This document shows, one piece after another, positions 18,286-27,183 of a stretch of 33,979 bases of DNA. The DNA is from Prochlorococcus sp. scB245a_519A13 (lineage in GTDB: Bacteria > Cyanobacteriota > Cyanobacteriia > PCC-6307 > Cyanobiaceae): assembly GCA_000634415.1 (NCBI GenBank), contig JFNH01000001.1:1-33979 (forward strand), written 5' to 3'. Position 1 is the first letter of the stretch; every line of letters begins with the position of its first letter. The notes under the pieces were generated by a model, which saw nothing but the letters and a program-made list of their open reading frames with translations, searched no databases and was not told the DNA's origin. The translations under genes and the position numbers were made by a program.

Positions 18286-18903
18286 ATGCATAATAGATCC
18301 CTTTCTAGAGAATTATCTTTAATTTCTCTTGGCCTTATTAAAGATAAAGGTGATTTTAAATTAAATAAATTTCAGATAGAAGAAATTTTTGAATCTGCTT
18401 TGGATTCTCTAATAAACCATTGCAGAGAGGAATTAGATAATTGTGAGTCAGAGTTAGAAAATGCTTCACAAAAAATATTAGATAGTGAATTACAAGAGGG
18501 TGTTGATTCCTCTTATTCAAATGTTCGCGACGAGCTAAAAAAATCTTTGATAAAAATTGAAACCGTAATGAATACACTTTCTGTCACTTTAGATTTTCCA
18601 AAATTAATTGTTTCTAGCGGTCAAATTGATATTAGAGAGGATGTAAATCAAAGGATTTGTAATATAATCAATAATCTTAAAAGTATTGATTCTGATATTG
18701 ATCAAGTAATGGATGGCTGGAGATTAAAAAGATTACCAAGAATTGATAGGGATATTCTGCGTCTAGCTTACTCGGATATAAATTTTTTGAACACACCTGT
18801 CGCCGTTGCTTGTGATGAGGCAGTCAATTTAGCTAATAAATATAGTGATTCGCAAGGAAGAAAATTTATTAATGGAGTTTTAAGGAGATTACAAACAATT
18901 TAA
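18286..18903 (+). CDS. nusB: Transcription antitermination protein NusB, long form
   Basis: NusB binds boxA RNA with S10 in rRNA antitermination. The 205 residues are well above the usual 130-150. The N-terminal helix SRELSLISLGLI matches the normal NusB start (RxxARExALQxLF), then about 65 residues of acidic, Glu/Asp/Ser-rich, probably helical sequence are inserted (around residues 18-85). The core resumes with WRLKRLPRIDRDILRLAYSDI and ends PVAVACDEAVNLANKYSD followed by KFINGVLRRL, all diagnostic. I chose the ATG at 18286; a TTG directly before it gives one extra residue. It lies 3 bp after the DUF502 gene and 66 bp before ftsY. Confidence 0.92.
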   Translation: MHNRSLSRELSLISLGLIKDKGDFKLNKFQIEEIFESALDSLINHCREELDNCESELENASQKILDSELQEGVDSSYSNVRDELKKSLIKIETVMNTLSVTLDFPKLIVSSGQIDIREDVNQRICNIINNLKSIDSDIDQVMDGWRLKRLPRIDRDILRLAYSDINFLNTPVAVACDEAVNLANKYSDSQGRKFINGVLRRLQTI

Positions 18904-18969
18904 TTGTCATAATTATTTGATATAAATAAATAGTATTTAGAAAATTTTTACTACGAACTTAATATAGTA

Positions 18970-20199
18970 ATGACAAATACTGACTCTGATAATTCTCGTG
19001 AATGGGCTGCACAAGCTTATGCACTTTTAAAAAAGCGACAAGAAGAGCAAAAGCAAGAATTAGAGAAACAAGAAGAGCAAAAGCAAGAATTAGAGAAACA
19101 AGAAAATCAAAAGCAAGAATCGATTGATCCTCCTGATAAAAAAAATATTGCTGGACAGTCTAAAACTATTGCTGAATCTGAATTAGGAGAATTTGATGAT
19201 AATTTTACTTGGTCTGCAATGGTATTAGCTGCTCAAGGAAAAAAAATAAATCAAATATCGATTGATGAAATTGATTGGTTAACTAAATTAAGGAGAGGAT
19301 TAGAAGAAACCCGAAAAGGATTTGTTACTGAATTATTGGATAAATTGGGAGATGATCCTCTTACTCCTGAATCTCTTGATGATTTAGAGACTCTATTAAT
19401 AAGAGCTGATGTAGGGATTGATTCAACCGATAAAGTTATAAGTTCTCTTAGAACAAAATTAAACGAGGAAGTCGTGGGTGGAGAAGCAGGAATAAAATTT
19501 TTGAAGAAGGAATTAAAATTAATTATCGATAAACCAATAAAAAATTCGGGCTCCGATCTTTTAGTTCCCCAAAAGGGTAAGTTAAATGTCTGGTTATTAG
19601 TAGGAGTTAACGGTGTTGGTAAAACTACTACACTAGGAAAATTAGCATATCTGTCATCAAAAAGTAATTATAAAACTTTGATTGCTGCTGCTGATACTTT
19701 TAGAGCGGCTGCAGTAGAACAACTTAAAGTGTGGGGAGATAGAAGTAATGTTGACGTTATATCTAATCAATCAAAAAATGCTGATCCAGCTGCTGTGGTT
19801 TTTGATGCAATTAATTCTGCAAAAAAAAGAAATGTTGATTTATTACTTGTTGATACAGCGGGTAGATTGCAAACAAAAAATAATTTAATGGATGAATTAG
19901 CAAAAATAAAAAAAATTATTGATAAAAAGGTTCCAGATGCAATTGTTGAATCATTATTAGTTTTAGATGCAAGTCAGGGACAAAATGGATTAAAACAAGC
20001 AAAAAGTTTCGCTAAATCAGCAGATTTAAGTGGAGCAATTATTACTAAATTGGATGGCACTTCTAGAGGAGGTGTTTCTTTAGCTGTATCTGAAGAAGTA
20101 AATTTGCCTATAAGGTTTATTGGAGCTGGAGAAGGTATAAAAGATTTGAGACCATTTAATAGTTATGAATTTGTAGAGGCTATGCTTGCAGATAAATAA
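18970..20199 (+). CDS. ftsY: Signal recognition particle receptor FtsY
   Basis: The SRP GTPase receptor that docks ribosome-nascent chains at the membrane. 409 residues. An acidic, Gln/Glu/Lys-rich A domain (1-55) is followed by the N domain (around 100-190) and the G domain: GVNGVGKTTTLGKLA from 212, DTFRAAAVEQL at 242-252, DTAGRLQT at 295-302, TKLDGTSRGG at 359-368, and GEGIKDLRPF near the end. The A domain holds a tandem repeat of QEEQKQELEK encoded by a 30-bp DNA unit (see that entry). There are no membrane segments; anchoring is likely by charged helices as in other FtsY. It is placed between nusB and the phosphatase gene. Confidence 0.96.
   Translation: MTNTDSDNSREWAAQAYALLKKRQEEQKQELEKQEEQKQELEKQENQKQESIDPPDKKNIAGQSKTIAESELGEFDDNFTWSAMVLAAQGKKINQISIDEIDWLTKLRRGLEETRKGFVTELLDKLGDDPLTPESLDDLETLLIRADVGIDSTDKVISSLRTKLNEEVVGGEAGIKFLKKELKLIIDKPIKNSGSDLLVPQKGKLNVWLLVGVNGVGKTTTLGKLAYLSSKSNYKTLIAAADTFRAAAVEQLKVWGDRSNVDVISNQSKNADPAAVVFDAINSAKKRNVDLLLVDTAGRLQTKNNLMDELAKIKKIIDKKVPDAIVESLLVLDASQGQNGLKQAKSFAKSADLSGAIITKLDGTSRGGVSLAVSEEVNLPIRFIGAGEGIKDLRPFNSYEFVEAMLADK
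19039..19120 (+). repeat. 30-bp in-frame tandem repeat in ftsY
   Basis: Two identical 30-bp units (19039-19068 and 19069-19098), each encoding QEEQKQELEK, are followed by a partial third (19099-19120) with a small change giving QENQKQE. The repeat is in frame and perfect at DNA level in the first two copies, which suggests recent slippage or expansion. Copy number is a good candidate for strain variation. Confidence 0.95.
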
Positions 20200-20266
20200 A
20201 TATTTAATTAATTTTTTTTAAAAACCTAAATTTAATGTTAAAACATATTTATCTAATAGATTTGTT

Positions 20267-21610
20267 TTGACAAATAATCAAAAAGAAAAAATATTTTCGA
20301 ATAAATTTATCCAAAATTTTTTAGAAAATGATTCTAAAGTAACTTTAAAAAATAAATATAAATTTGCTGAAATTGCATCTTCTTTAGCATATTATTTAAA
20401 ATCTTTTTCCAATATAAATAAATTACTGGATTATGTATGCTTAATTTTTAAACATATTTTTTCTGAGAATATAATTTTAATTATTCCTTTAAACTACGAG
20501 GGTGAGATATGGAATGAAAATATAAAAATTTCTGTCAATAATGAATATTTAACGATTGAAGAAGAAATTAAAAGTTTTTTGGACCAATTTCATTTTTCAA
20601 GAAATTTTAAAATAAAAGAAATTCTTACTTTTGAAAACGCTTTAAAAAATAAATTTAAAGAATATAAAATTGAAACAAAAAAAATAATATCTAGAGGTAA
20701 ATGTAGAGGATTTATTTATATTTTTAGCGAAGCTATTTCTAAACATTCGATTACTGAAGATAGTAATTTTAATTTTATTGAAAATTGTCTAGCTGTTGGA
20801 TTAGAAAATCACTATTTAATAAAAACAAAGAAAAAGCATGAAAATGTAGATAGAGAAATTTCCACTGGTGCAGAAATTCAATCTCAACTACTCCCGGATT
20901 ACTGTCCAATTATCCATGGTATAGATCTGGCCGCACATTGTAGACCAGCTCTTCAGCTCGGTGGAGATTACTATGATTTTATGTGCTTAAAGACGAATAT
21001 CTCTGAAAAAAGGAAAGAAAAATCAAGATGGGCTTTTGTAATAGGTGATGTCATGGGTAAAGGGATTCCAGCTGGTCTTTTAATGACTATGTTAAGAGGA
21101 ATGCTTCGTGCAGAGGTTCTTACAGGTCTACCTCCAGATAGAATTTTGCATGATTTGAATCAACTAGCAATAAATGATTTAGATCAATCTCATAGATTTG
21201 TGACATTATTTTACTCCGATTATGATCCTAGAACTAAAAAATTGAGATTTGCTAATGCAGCGCATAATCCTCCACTGCTTTGGAAAAATTCAGATCAGAA
21301 AATTATTAAATTAGATGCAAAAGGATTTGTACTAGGACTACAACATGATGCTGAATATTACTGTGGTGAAATCAAACTTAACCAAAATGATTTAGTTCTT
21401 TATTACACAGATGGAGTAATTGATACTTCTAACTCTTTAGGACAAAGATTTGATGAGGAAAGATTAATTAAAACCCTCACAAAATTATGCAAGCAATCTT
21501 ATACATCCCAAGAAATCTTAAATAAAATATTTAAAAAGTTAGATGATTTTACAGGCCAAAATAGACATCTTGAAGATGATGCCTCCATGGTTATTTTTCA
21601 ATTGATATAG
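20267..21610 (+). CDS. PP2C-type serine phosphatase (RsbU/SpoIIE-like) with N-terminal sensor-like region
   Basis: A 447-residue predicted phosphatase. The C-terminal part is a PPM/SpoIIE domain: IQSQLLPDYCP near 204, GGDYYDF at 232-238, VIGDVMGKGIPAGLLM at 258-273 with the metal-binding Asp261, ANAAHNPPLLW, then YYTDGVID and EDDASMVIF at the end. These are the hallmarks of RsbU-type regulators that dephosphorylate anti-sigma antagonists. The first 185 residues are AT-rich, Lys/Asn/Ile-heavy and look like a degenerate GAF-type sensor, but I see no diagnostic motif. The start is TTG, the first plausible codon that keeps the N terminus. No RsbV- or RsbW-like partner is in this window, so the target is unknown. 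Confidence 0.88.
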   Translation: MTNNQKEKIFSNKFIQNFLENDSKVTLKNKYKFAEIASSLAYYLKSFSNINKLLDYVCLIFKHIFSENIILIIPLNYEGEIWNENIKISVNNEYLTIEEEIKSFLDQFHFSRNFKIKEILTFENALKNKFKEYKIETKKIISRGKCRGFIYIFSEAISKHSITEDSNFNFIENCLAVGLENHYLIKTKKKHENVDREISTGAEIQSQLLPDYCPIIHGIDLAAHCRPALQLGGDYYDFMCLKTNISEKRKEKSRWAFVIGDVMGKGIPAGLLMTMLRGMLRAEVLTGLPPDRILHDLNQLAINDLDQSHRFVTLFYSDYDPRTKKLRFANAAHNPPLLWKNSDQKIIKLDAKGFVLGLQHDAEYYCGEIKLNQNDLVLYYTDGVIDTSNSLGQRFDEERLIKTLTKLCKQSYTSQEILNKIFKKLDDFTGQNRHLEDDASMVIFQLI

Positions 21611-21672
21611 ATATTTTTTGTCACTTATATAAAAAAATGCTTTATTAGAGATACTTAAAGTTACTAATTGAT

Positions 21673-23052
21673 ATGGCCAAAGTTTGGAGTAAAAGGTTTG
21701 ATAATGCACTTAACCCTTTTATTGAAAAGTTTAATGCCTCAATTGGTTTTGATAGAAAGCTTATTTTAGAAGATTTAGATTGTTCGATTGCTCATGCGAA
21801 AATGCTTAGCAAAACAAAAGTTTTATCCTCTTCTGAGGCTTACCAAATCATTAATGGTTTAGAATTAATAAAAGTTGAGTATTTGGAGGGTAAATTTTCT
21901 CCTGGTCCACCTTCTGAAGATATTCACTATTGCATAGAAGAAAAGCTGATAAGTTTAATTGGTGATACTGGAAAAAAATTACACACAGGTAGAAGTAGAA
22001 ATGATCAAGTTGGCACAGATATAAGATTGTGGCTAAGAAAAGAGATTGACAATATTGAAATTTTAATAACCGATTTGCAAAAATCTTTCTTAAATCTTGC
22101 GAAATCTAATATTTATACCTTAATTCCTGGATATACCCACATGCAAAGAGCACAACCATTATCGCTAGCTCATCATTTATTGGCTTACATAGAAATGCTC
22201 CAAAGAGATCGCGAAAGGTTTAAAGAAGTACGCTCAAGAGTTAATATTTCTCCGTTAGGAGCTGCAGCATTAGCTGGAACAAAAATAAAAATAGATAGAC
22301 ATTTCACAGCTGCAGAATTGGGTTTTAAAAAGATTTATAAAAACAGTATTGATGCAGTGAGTGATAGAGATTTTTGTATAGAGTTTGTTTCTGCATCTGC
22401 TATATTGATGTCTCATTTAAGTAAAATTTCAGAGGAAATAATTTTATGGGTAACTGATGAATTTTCTTTTGCAAAATTAACAGATAAATGTTCCACAGGA
22501 AGTAGCTTGATGCCGCAGAAAAAAAATCCTGACGTTCCAGAACTGATTAGAGGTAAGACAGGAAGAGTGTATGGACATCTTCAGGCATTGTTAACGATCG
22601 TCAAAGGGGTACCACTTGCTTATAATAAGGATTTTCAAGAGGATAAAGAGCCAATATTTGATACTGCAGAGACAATATCTTCTTGTATTAAAGCAATGAC
22701 TATTTTAATTAATGAGGGCATTGAATTTAATTTTGATAATTTAGCAGATTCTGTAGAAAACGATTTTTCTAATGCTACTGATTTGGCAGATTACTTAGTT
22801 GATAAAGAAGTTCCTTTTAGGACTGCTTATCAAGTTGTTGGTCAAATGGTTAAATATTGCCTGGAGAGAAAGATATTATTAAAAAATCTTAAAATTGAAG
22901 AATTTAAAAAATTTCATCCCGAATTTGATGAGGATGTTTTTGTAGATCTTAAACCTCTTAATGTTGTTAAATCAAGAAATAGCGAAGGTGGTACAGGATT
23001 TGTTCAAGTAGAAAAAGAGGTAAATAATTGGCAAAAAAGATTGTTACTTTGA
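21673..23052 (+). CDS. argH: Argininosuccinate lyase
   Basis: Splits argininosuccinate to arginine and fumarate, the last step of arginine synthesis. 459 residues, the usual length. Motifs: [14 protein letters not shown] at 103-116, [10 protein letters not shown] at 153-162 with the catalytic His156, and the superfamily signature [12 protein letters not shown] at 276-287 with Ser278 in the mobile loop. [12 protein letters not shown] near 78-89 is also typical. The family's usual ALAGTxxPIDR reads [11 protein letters not shown] here, with Pro replaced, a mild change. It is preceded by 62 bp after the phosphatase gene and followed by a 112-bp gap before the RRM gene. Identification is secure. 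Confidence 0.97.
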   Translation: MAKVWSKRFDNALNPFIEKFNASIGFDRKLILEDLDCSIAHAKMLSKTKVLSSSEAYQIINGLELIKVEYLEGKFSPGPPSEDIHYCIEEKLISLIGDTGKKLHTGRSRNDQVGTDIRLWLRKEIDNIEILITDLQKSFLNLAKSNIYTLIPGYTHMQRAQPLSLAHHLLAYIEMLQRDRERFKEVRSRVNISPLGAAALAGTKIKIDRHFTAAELGFKKIYKNSIDAVSDRDFCIEFVSASAILMSHLSKISEEIILWVTDEFSFAKLTDKCSTGSSLMPQKKNPDVPELIRGKTGRVYGHLQALLTIVKGVPLAYNKDFQEDKEPIFDTAETISSCIKAMTILINEGIEFNFDNLADSVENDFSNATDLADYLVDKEVPFRTAYQVVGQMVKYCLERKILLKNLKIEEFKKFHPEFDEDVFVDLKPLNVVKSRNSEGGTGFVQVEKEVNNWQKRLLL

Positions 23053-23164
23053 ATCTCAATTATTTTTCTACAACAAGGGTATGCTTTGAAGTAGAATAGT
23101 TAAGCAATATTATGAGATTACTCATTGTAGTTTTTTTATAAGGTAAATTTTTGTTGAGTTCAAA

Positions 23165-23716
23165 GTGAGTATTTTTGTTGGCAATTTGCCGTTCCGCGCA
23201 GAGCGTGAAGATGTTATACAGTTGTTTGCCCCTTTTGGTGAGGTTTTAAATTGTTCTCTTCCCTTGGAGAGGGATACTGGAAGGAAAAGAGGATTCGCTT
23301 TTATTGAAATGGCAGATGAAGCAATTGAGTCAAAAGCTATTGATGGTTTGCAAGGAACTGAACTTATGGGTAGGCCATTAAGAATTAATAAAGCTGAGCC
23401 TAGAGGTTCTGGTGGTTCTCGTAGAGGAGGAAGAGGTGGCAACAATGGTGGTGGCTACGGAGGTGGCGGTTATGGCGGCGGCAACAATGGTGGTGGCTAC
23501 GGAGGTGGCGGTTATGGCGGCGGCAACAATGGTGGCGGCTACGGAGGTGGCAACAATCGATTTAATAGCTCTAACGTTAATAAATCTTCTGGAGCAGAAG
23601 GTTGGGAAGACAGAAGTTATGGAAATTCTTCTGATAACTCTGAATATGAAAATGGTAGAAGCAGAAGAAAAAGGGGAGTGTCTAATGAGAGCAATGCGTC
23701 AAACGAGACAAATTAG
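23165..23716 (+). CDS. Cyanobacterial RRM RNA-binding protein with glycine-rich tail
   Basis: A 183-residue RNA-binding protein. Residues 1-78 form one RRM: RNP2 is IFVGNLP at 3-9 and RNP1 is KRGFAFIE at 41-48. The next 50 residues are Gly-rich (GGGYGGGGYGGGNN units) and the last 50 are Ser/Asn/Glu/Arg-rich. This layout is that of cyanobacterial Rbp proteins, several of which are cold- or light-responsive. The start is GTG at 23165, which gives MSIFVGNLP exactly as expected for the RRM; no ATG is available. The preceding gap (23053-23164) is non-coding with no clear promoter. The stop overlaps the convergent dus stop by 4 bp. The Gly-rich part is much more GC-rich than the rest of the window. 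Confidence 0.93.
   Translation: MSIFVGNLPFRAEREDVIQLFAPFGEVLNCSLPLERDTGRKRGFAFIEMADEAIESKAIDGLQGTELMGRPLRINKAEPRGSGGSRRGGRGGNNGGGYGGGGYGGGNNGGGYGGGGYGGGNNGGGYGGGNNRFNSSNVNKSSGAEGWEDRSYGNSSDNSEYENGRSRRKRGVSNESNASNETN
23438..23557 (+). repeat. 42-bp tandem repeat encoding the glycine-rich tail
   Basis: Two identical 42-bp units (23438-23479 and 23480-23521) encode GNNGGGYGGGGYGG. A third, shortened unit with small changes runs from 23522 to about 23557. The tract is GC-rich in an otherwise AT-rich window, as Gly codons require, and is a plausible site for slippage-driven length change. Confidence 0.95.
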
Positions 23717-24717
23717 TAACCCATTTCTTCGAGTGCTTTTGTTAATTTAAATAGATATTCAATATTTAATTCTTTTTTTATAGATTTATTTGAAATTTGA
23801 TTTCTCCAAATTTTAGCTTTTGGTATGCCTTCAACTAAATTTATAAGATGTTTACAAATATCCCAAGATTTTCCTCCATTACTTAAATGCCTTTCTATGT
23901 ATGGAATTAAGGAGAAAATAATATTTGAAGCAGATTTTGGTTTTTTATTAATCCCATAAATCTTTTGATCAATTTCAGACCATCTCAAGGGATGTTTATA
24001 AATTGACCGTCCAATCATGACTCCATCAAAATCATTCAAGGCATCTAATGATTCATCGATATTTGTTAAACCCCCATTGATTTCTATTAATAGTTCTGGA
24101 TTTAATTGTTTTAACTTTTTTACTACATCAAAATTTAGTGGGGGTATGGTCCTATTTTGTTTTGGATTTAAACCTTTTAATATGGCTTTCCTTGCATGAA
24201 CTGTAAATCTGTCTGCACCAGCTTTTGCGATAATTCTTACGAAATTATTTAACTTAACGATACTATCATCATTGTCTACACCGATTCTGTGTTTGATCGT
24301 AACCGGTAATGTGCAATTATTTTTGAGGGATTCTATACATTTTGCTACTTTTTCAGGTTCTTTCATCAGTGAAGCGCCAAAATTTCCAGAACATACCCTT
24401 GGACTCGGACAGCCAACATTAAAGTTTATTTCGTCATAACCCCAATCCTGTGCCATTTTGGCTGCTTCTTTAAGGATTTTAGGATCGTCTCCACCAAATT
24501 GAACAGATATCGGGTGTTCTTCACCATTAAAATCTAGAAAATTTTCTTTTTTATTCGTATACACTAAACTCTGGGCCACAATCATTTCCGTATACAAAAG
24601 AGCTTCAGAACTTATTTTTCTCATTATCATTCTGAAGTGTTTATCAGTACAATCCATCATTGGAGCAATACTTAATTTATGAATATTTTTAATAGAATTG
24701 GTTTGTATGAAATTCAT
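23713..24717 (-). CDS. dusA: tRNA-dihydrouridine synthase (DusA-like)
   Basis: A flavin enzyme that reduces uridines to dihydrouridine in tRNA. 334 residues, the DusA size. SIAPMMDCTDKHFR at 16-29 is the N-terminal barrel strand, VQFGGDDP near 72-79 binds flavin, and NVGCPSPRVCSGNFGASLM at 100-118 carries the catalytic Cys (C103). KHRIG and FTVHAR follow, then INGGLTN and GVMIGRSIYKHP near the C-terminal side of the barrel. The assignment to DusA rather than DusB rests on length and the VxSGxFGASLM form. The start ATG at 24717 is divergent from msrB with only 23 bp between the starts. It overlaps the RRM gene by 4 bp at its stop. Confidence 0.92.
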   Translation of the reverse strand: MNFIQTNSIKNIHKLSIAPMMDCTDKHFRMIMRKISSEALLYTEMIVAQSLVYTNKKENFLDFNGEEHPISVQFGGDDPKILKEAAKMAQDWGYDEINFNVGCPSPRVCSGNFGASLMKEPEKVAKCIESLKNNCTLPVTIKHRIGVDNDDSIVKLNNFVRIIAKAGADRFTVHARKAILKGLNPKQNRTIPPLNFDVVKKLKQLNPELLIEINGGLTNIDESLDALNDFDGVMIGRSIYKHPLRWSEIDQKIYGINKKPKSASNIIFSLIPYIERHLSNGGKSWDICKHLINLVEGIPKAKIWRNQISNKSIKKELNIEYLFKLTKALEEMGY

Positions 24718-24740
24718 TACTTTTTTTGTGATTTAAATAT

Positions 24741-25235
24741 ATGAATCAATTTTTTTCAAGAAGAACTTTTATTCTAATTCCTACTATGTCAATCTTAAAA
24801 ATAATCTTTAATCCTATCCAAGTATTAGCATCTTCACTTACTTCTAAAGAAGAGTGGAATTTCTCAAAAGACGAATGGAAAGCTAGGCTTAGCCCAGAAT
24901 CTTATTATATTTTAAGGGAGGAAGGAACTGAAAGAGCTTTTAGCAGCAAATTAAATAATGAGAAAAGAAAAGGGAGTTTTCACTGTGCAGGATGCGATTT
25001 GCCGCTTTTTTCCTCAGATAAAAAGTATGATAGTGGTACAGGATGGCCAAGTTTTTGGGATTCAATTCAAGGATCAGTAGAAACAAAAGTTGATTTCAAG
25101 TTAATTGTCCCTAGAACCGAATATCATTGCACTAGATGCGGAGGTCATCAAGGACATGTCTTCAATGATGGGCCACCTCCCACTGGCAAAAGATACTGCA
25201 ACAATGGATTAGCATTAAGATTTGTTCCTGACTAA
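24741..25235 (+). CDS. msrB: Peptide methionine-R-sulfoxide reductase with export signal
   Basis: Reduces methionine-R-sulfoxide in oxidised proteins. 164 residues. Zinc-binding Cys pairs are C82/C85 (HCAGC) and C130/C133 ([11 protein letters not shown]). SGTGWPSFW and the catalytic C153 in [11 protein letters not shown] complete the domain; the family usually has NS after Cys-x, while here NG is found. The N terminus has FSRRTFI (residues 5-11), matching the twin-arginine SRRxFI pattern, followed by a hydrophobic stretch ending near VLAS at 31. So the enzyme may be exported folded through Tat to the periplasm or lumen. It is divergent from dus by 23 bp and followed by a hairpin at 25243-25256. 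Confidence 0.94.
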   Translation: MNQFFSRRTFILIPTMSILKIIFNPIQVLASSLTSKEEWNFSKDEWKARLSPESYYILREEGTERAFSSKLNNEKRKGSFHCAGCDLPLFSSDKKYDSGTGWPSFWDSIQGSVETKVDFKLIVPRTEYHCTRCGGHQGHVFNDGPPPTGKRYCNNGLALRFVPD

Positions 25236-25242
25236 TTATTTG

Positions 25243-25256
25243 TGCGGCCTTCCGCA
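25243..25256 (+). terminator. Possible hairpin between msrB and grpE
   Basis: TGCGG (25243-25247) pairs with CCGCA (25252-25256) around a CCTT loop: a compact, GC-rich stem in an AT-rich gap, 7 bp after the msrB stop. The sequence after it is ACTTGTTTTG, only a weak T-run, so an intrinsic terminator is possible but not certain. Confidence 0.45.
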
Positions 25257-25309
25257 ACTTGTTTTGTGCATCACTTTATTGGAGAATAGTTTTATTAAAT
25301 TTTAGAAAA

Positions 25310-26029
25310 ATGATTGAAAATCATTCAGATAATATTGATAGTAAAGAAAATGATAATTCTAATCAGGATAGTGTTCCTGAAGATATATCATCTACCCAAA
25401 ACTTAACTACCGAAAACAAAGAATTATCTTCTCAAAAAACAGAAGAAATAAACACTGAAGAATTAAAAAATACTATTTCAAATAATGATGCACGATTAGA
25501 ACAATTAGAAAAAGAGCATGAAACATTAAAAAATCAATATGTAAGAATTTCAGCAGATTTTGATAATTTCAGAAAAAGGCAGTCTAGGGATCAAGACGAT
25601 TTAAAAATCCAACTTGTTTCAAAGACTTTAACTGCAATTCTTCCTATTGTTGATAATTTTGAGAGAGCAAGACAACAACTTAAACCAGAAAGTGAAGAAG
25701 CTCAAGTTCTTCATAGAAGTTATCAAGGATTGTATAAACAATTAGTAGAAGTTTTAAAGCAGCAGGGAGTATCACCTATGAGAGTTGTTGGTCAGCAATT
25801 TGATCCAAACTTGCATGAAGCTGTATTAAGAGAACCTAGTGAAGAGGTTGAAGAAGATTTTATCATTGAAGAATTGCAGCGAGGATATCATCTTGAAGGT
25901 AAGGTTTTGAGACATGCGTTGGTTAAGGTTTCTATGGGACCTGGCAAACAAAATTCACAAGAGGAAGTAGAAAAGGATAAAGTTGAGGGGGATATCGATT
26001 CAGAGGTAAATACTTCTGAAGATGAATAA
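25310..26029 (+). CDS. grpE: GrpE nucleotide exchange factor
   Basis: Cochaperone that drives ADP release from DnaK. I choose the ATG at 25310, giving 239 residues; an in-frame TTG at 25259 would add 17 residues of unlike composition ([14 protein letters not shown]) that overlap the hairpin, so it is rejected. Residues 1-75 are acidic and low-complexity; then a long helix runs [29 protein letters not shown], the GrpE dimer helix core. [11 protein letters not shown] and [21 protein letters not shown] are the diagnostic segments, ending with [17 protein letters not shown]. The C-terminal tail is again acidic. It is followed 29 bp later by dnaJ. No CIRCE element was found upstream. Confidence 0.95.
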   Translation: MIENHSDNIDSKENDNSNQDSVPEDISSTQNLTTENKELSSQKTEEINTEELKNTISNNDARLEQLEKEHETLKNQYVRISADFDNFRKRQSRDQDDLKIQLVSKTLTAILPIVDNFERARQQLKPESEEAQVLHRSYQGLYKQLVEVLKQQGVSPMRVVGQQFDPNLHEAVLREPSEEVEEDFIIEELQRGYHLEGKVLRHALVKVSMGPGKQNSQEEVEKDKVEGDIDSEVNTSEDE

Positions 26030-26058
26030 ATTCCAAATTCTTATTTGAGCATTATCTA

Positions 26059-27183
26059 ATGGCTGATTTTTACCAAATACTTGGAGTTTCAAGAGATGCT
26101 GATGCGGATACCTTAAAAAGGGCTTATAGAAAATTAGCAAGACAATATCATCCTGATGTTAATAAAGAACCTGGAGCCGAAGATAAATTTAAAGAAATTG
26201 GTAAGGCTTATGAAGCATTAGCTGATCCTGAAACAAGAGCTAGATATGATCAGTTTGGTGAGGCTGGCCTTGGAGGTGCGGCTGGAATGCCTGATATGGG
26301 CGATATGGGTGGCTTTGCAGATTTATTTGAAACTTTTTTTAATGGCTTTGGTGGACAAAATCCCCAAGGAGGAAGAACTCAAAGAAGAGGTCCTCAACAA
26401 GGTGATGATTTAAGGTATGACCTTAATGTTGATTTTAAAGATGCAATATTTGGTCAACAAAGAGAAATAAAAATTCCTCATCTTGAAACATGTGAAGTCT
26501 GTAGAGGAACTGGTGCCAAACCAGGAACCGGACCAAAAACTTGCTCAACTTGTGGGGGCAGTGGACAAGTTAGAAGAGCTACGAGAACACCTTTTGGTAA
26601 TTTCACACAAGTAGCTGAATGTCCTTCATGTAATGGAGCTGGTCAGATAATTGCAGATCCATGTGTAAGTTGTGGTGGTAATGGAGTAAAGCAAGTTAGA
26701 AAAAAATTAAGAATTAATATTCCTGCGGGAGTTGATACTGGTACTAAATTAAGAGTTTCCGGAGAGGGAAATGTTGGTTTAAAAGGGGGTCCACCTGGAG
26801 ACCTTTATGTTTTTATCAAGGTTAAGAATGATTCAAAACTTAAAAGAGATGGTGTGACTATTTACTCAGAAATAGTTGTAAGTTATTTACAGGCTATTTT
26901 AGGTGATACTGTTGATATTACTACAGTTGATGGAAATGTTAATTTAAAAATTCCAAGTGGTACCCAGCCAAATACAACTCTTTCACTTGAGAATAAAGGG
27001 GTACCTAGGCTTGGCAACCCCGTTGCTCGAGGAAATCATGAAGTTTTAGTAAAGGTAAAATTGCCAACTCGTATAACTGACGAAGAACGAAAGCTTTTAG
27101 AGGGTTTAGCTTCTCAATATTCAGATAAAAATATTAATTCCAGTACTGGACTTTTTAGTAAATTATTCGGTAAAGAATCCTAA
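26059..27183 (+). CDS. dnaJ: Chaperone DnaJ (Hsp40), type I
   Basis: Hsp40 cochaperone that delivers substrates to DnaK. 374 residues. The J domain has HPD at 31-33; a Gly/Phe/Met-rich linker follows at about 66-105 ([17 protein letters not shown]). Four zinc-ribbon pairs are C145/C148, C162/C165, C188/C191 and C202/C205, in the CxxCxGxG form ([32 protein letters not shown]). The C-terminal client-binding domain ends in KLFGKES. It follows grpE by 29 bp; the last base of its TAA is the first of the ATG of the next gene (TAATG), which suggests translational coupling. Confidence 0.97.
   Translation: MADFYQILGVSRDADADTLKRAYRKLARQYHPDVNKEPGAEDKFKEIGKAYEALADPETRARYDQFGEAGLGGAAGMPDMGDMGGFADLFETFFNGFGGQNPQGGRTQRRGPQQGDDLRYDLNVDFKDAIFGQQREIKIPHLETCEVCRGTGAKPGTGPKTCSTCGGSGQVRRATRTPFGNFTQVAECPSCNGAGQIIADPCVSCGGNGVKQVRKKLRINIPAGVDTGTKLRVSGEGNVGLKGGPPGDLYVFIKVKNDSKLKRDGVTIYSEIVVSYLQAILGDTVDITTVDGNVNLKIPSGTQPNTTLSLENKGVPRLGNPVARGNHEVLVKVKLPTRITDEERKLLEGLASQYSDKNINSSTGLFSKLFGKES

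Noticed and set aside
23412-23750. A 112-codon plus-strand frame with repeated VVATEVAVMAAAT units
   Set aside because: It is the alternate frame of the glycine-rich repeat in the RRM gene; repeats keep a second frame open by chance.
25236-25309. CIRCE or other heat-shock operator before grpE
   Set aside because: No TTAGCACTC-N9-GAGTGCTAA or related inverted repeat is seen; only the small hairpin after msrB.
25259-25309. Longer GrpE starting at TTG 25259
   Set aside because: The 17 extra residues are hydrophobic and unlike GrpE N termini, and an ATG at 25310 gives the expected acidic start.
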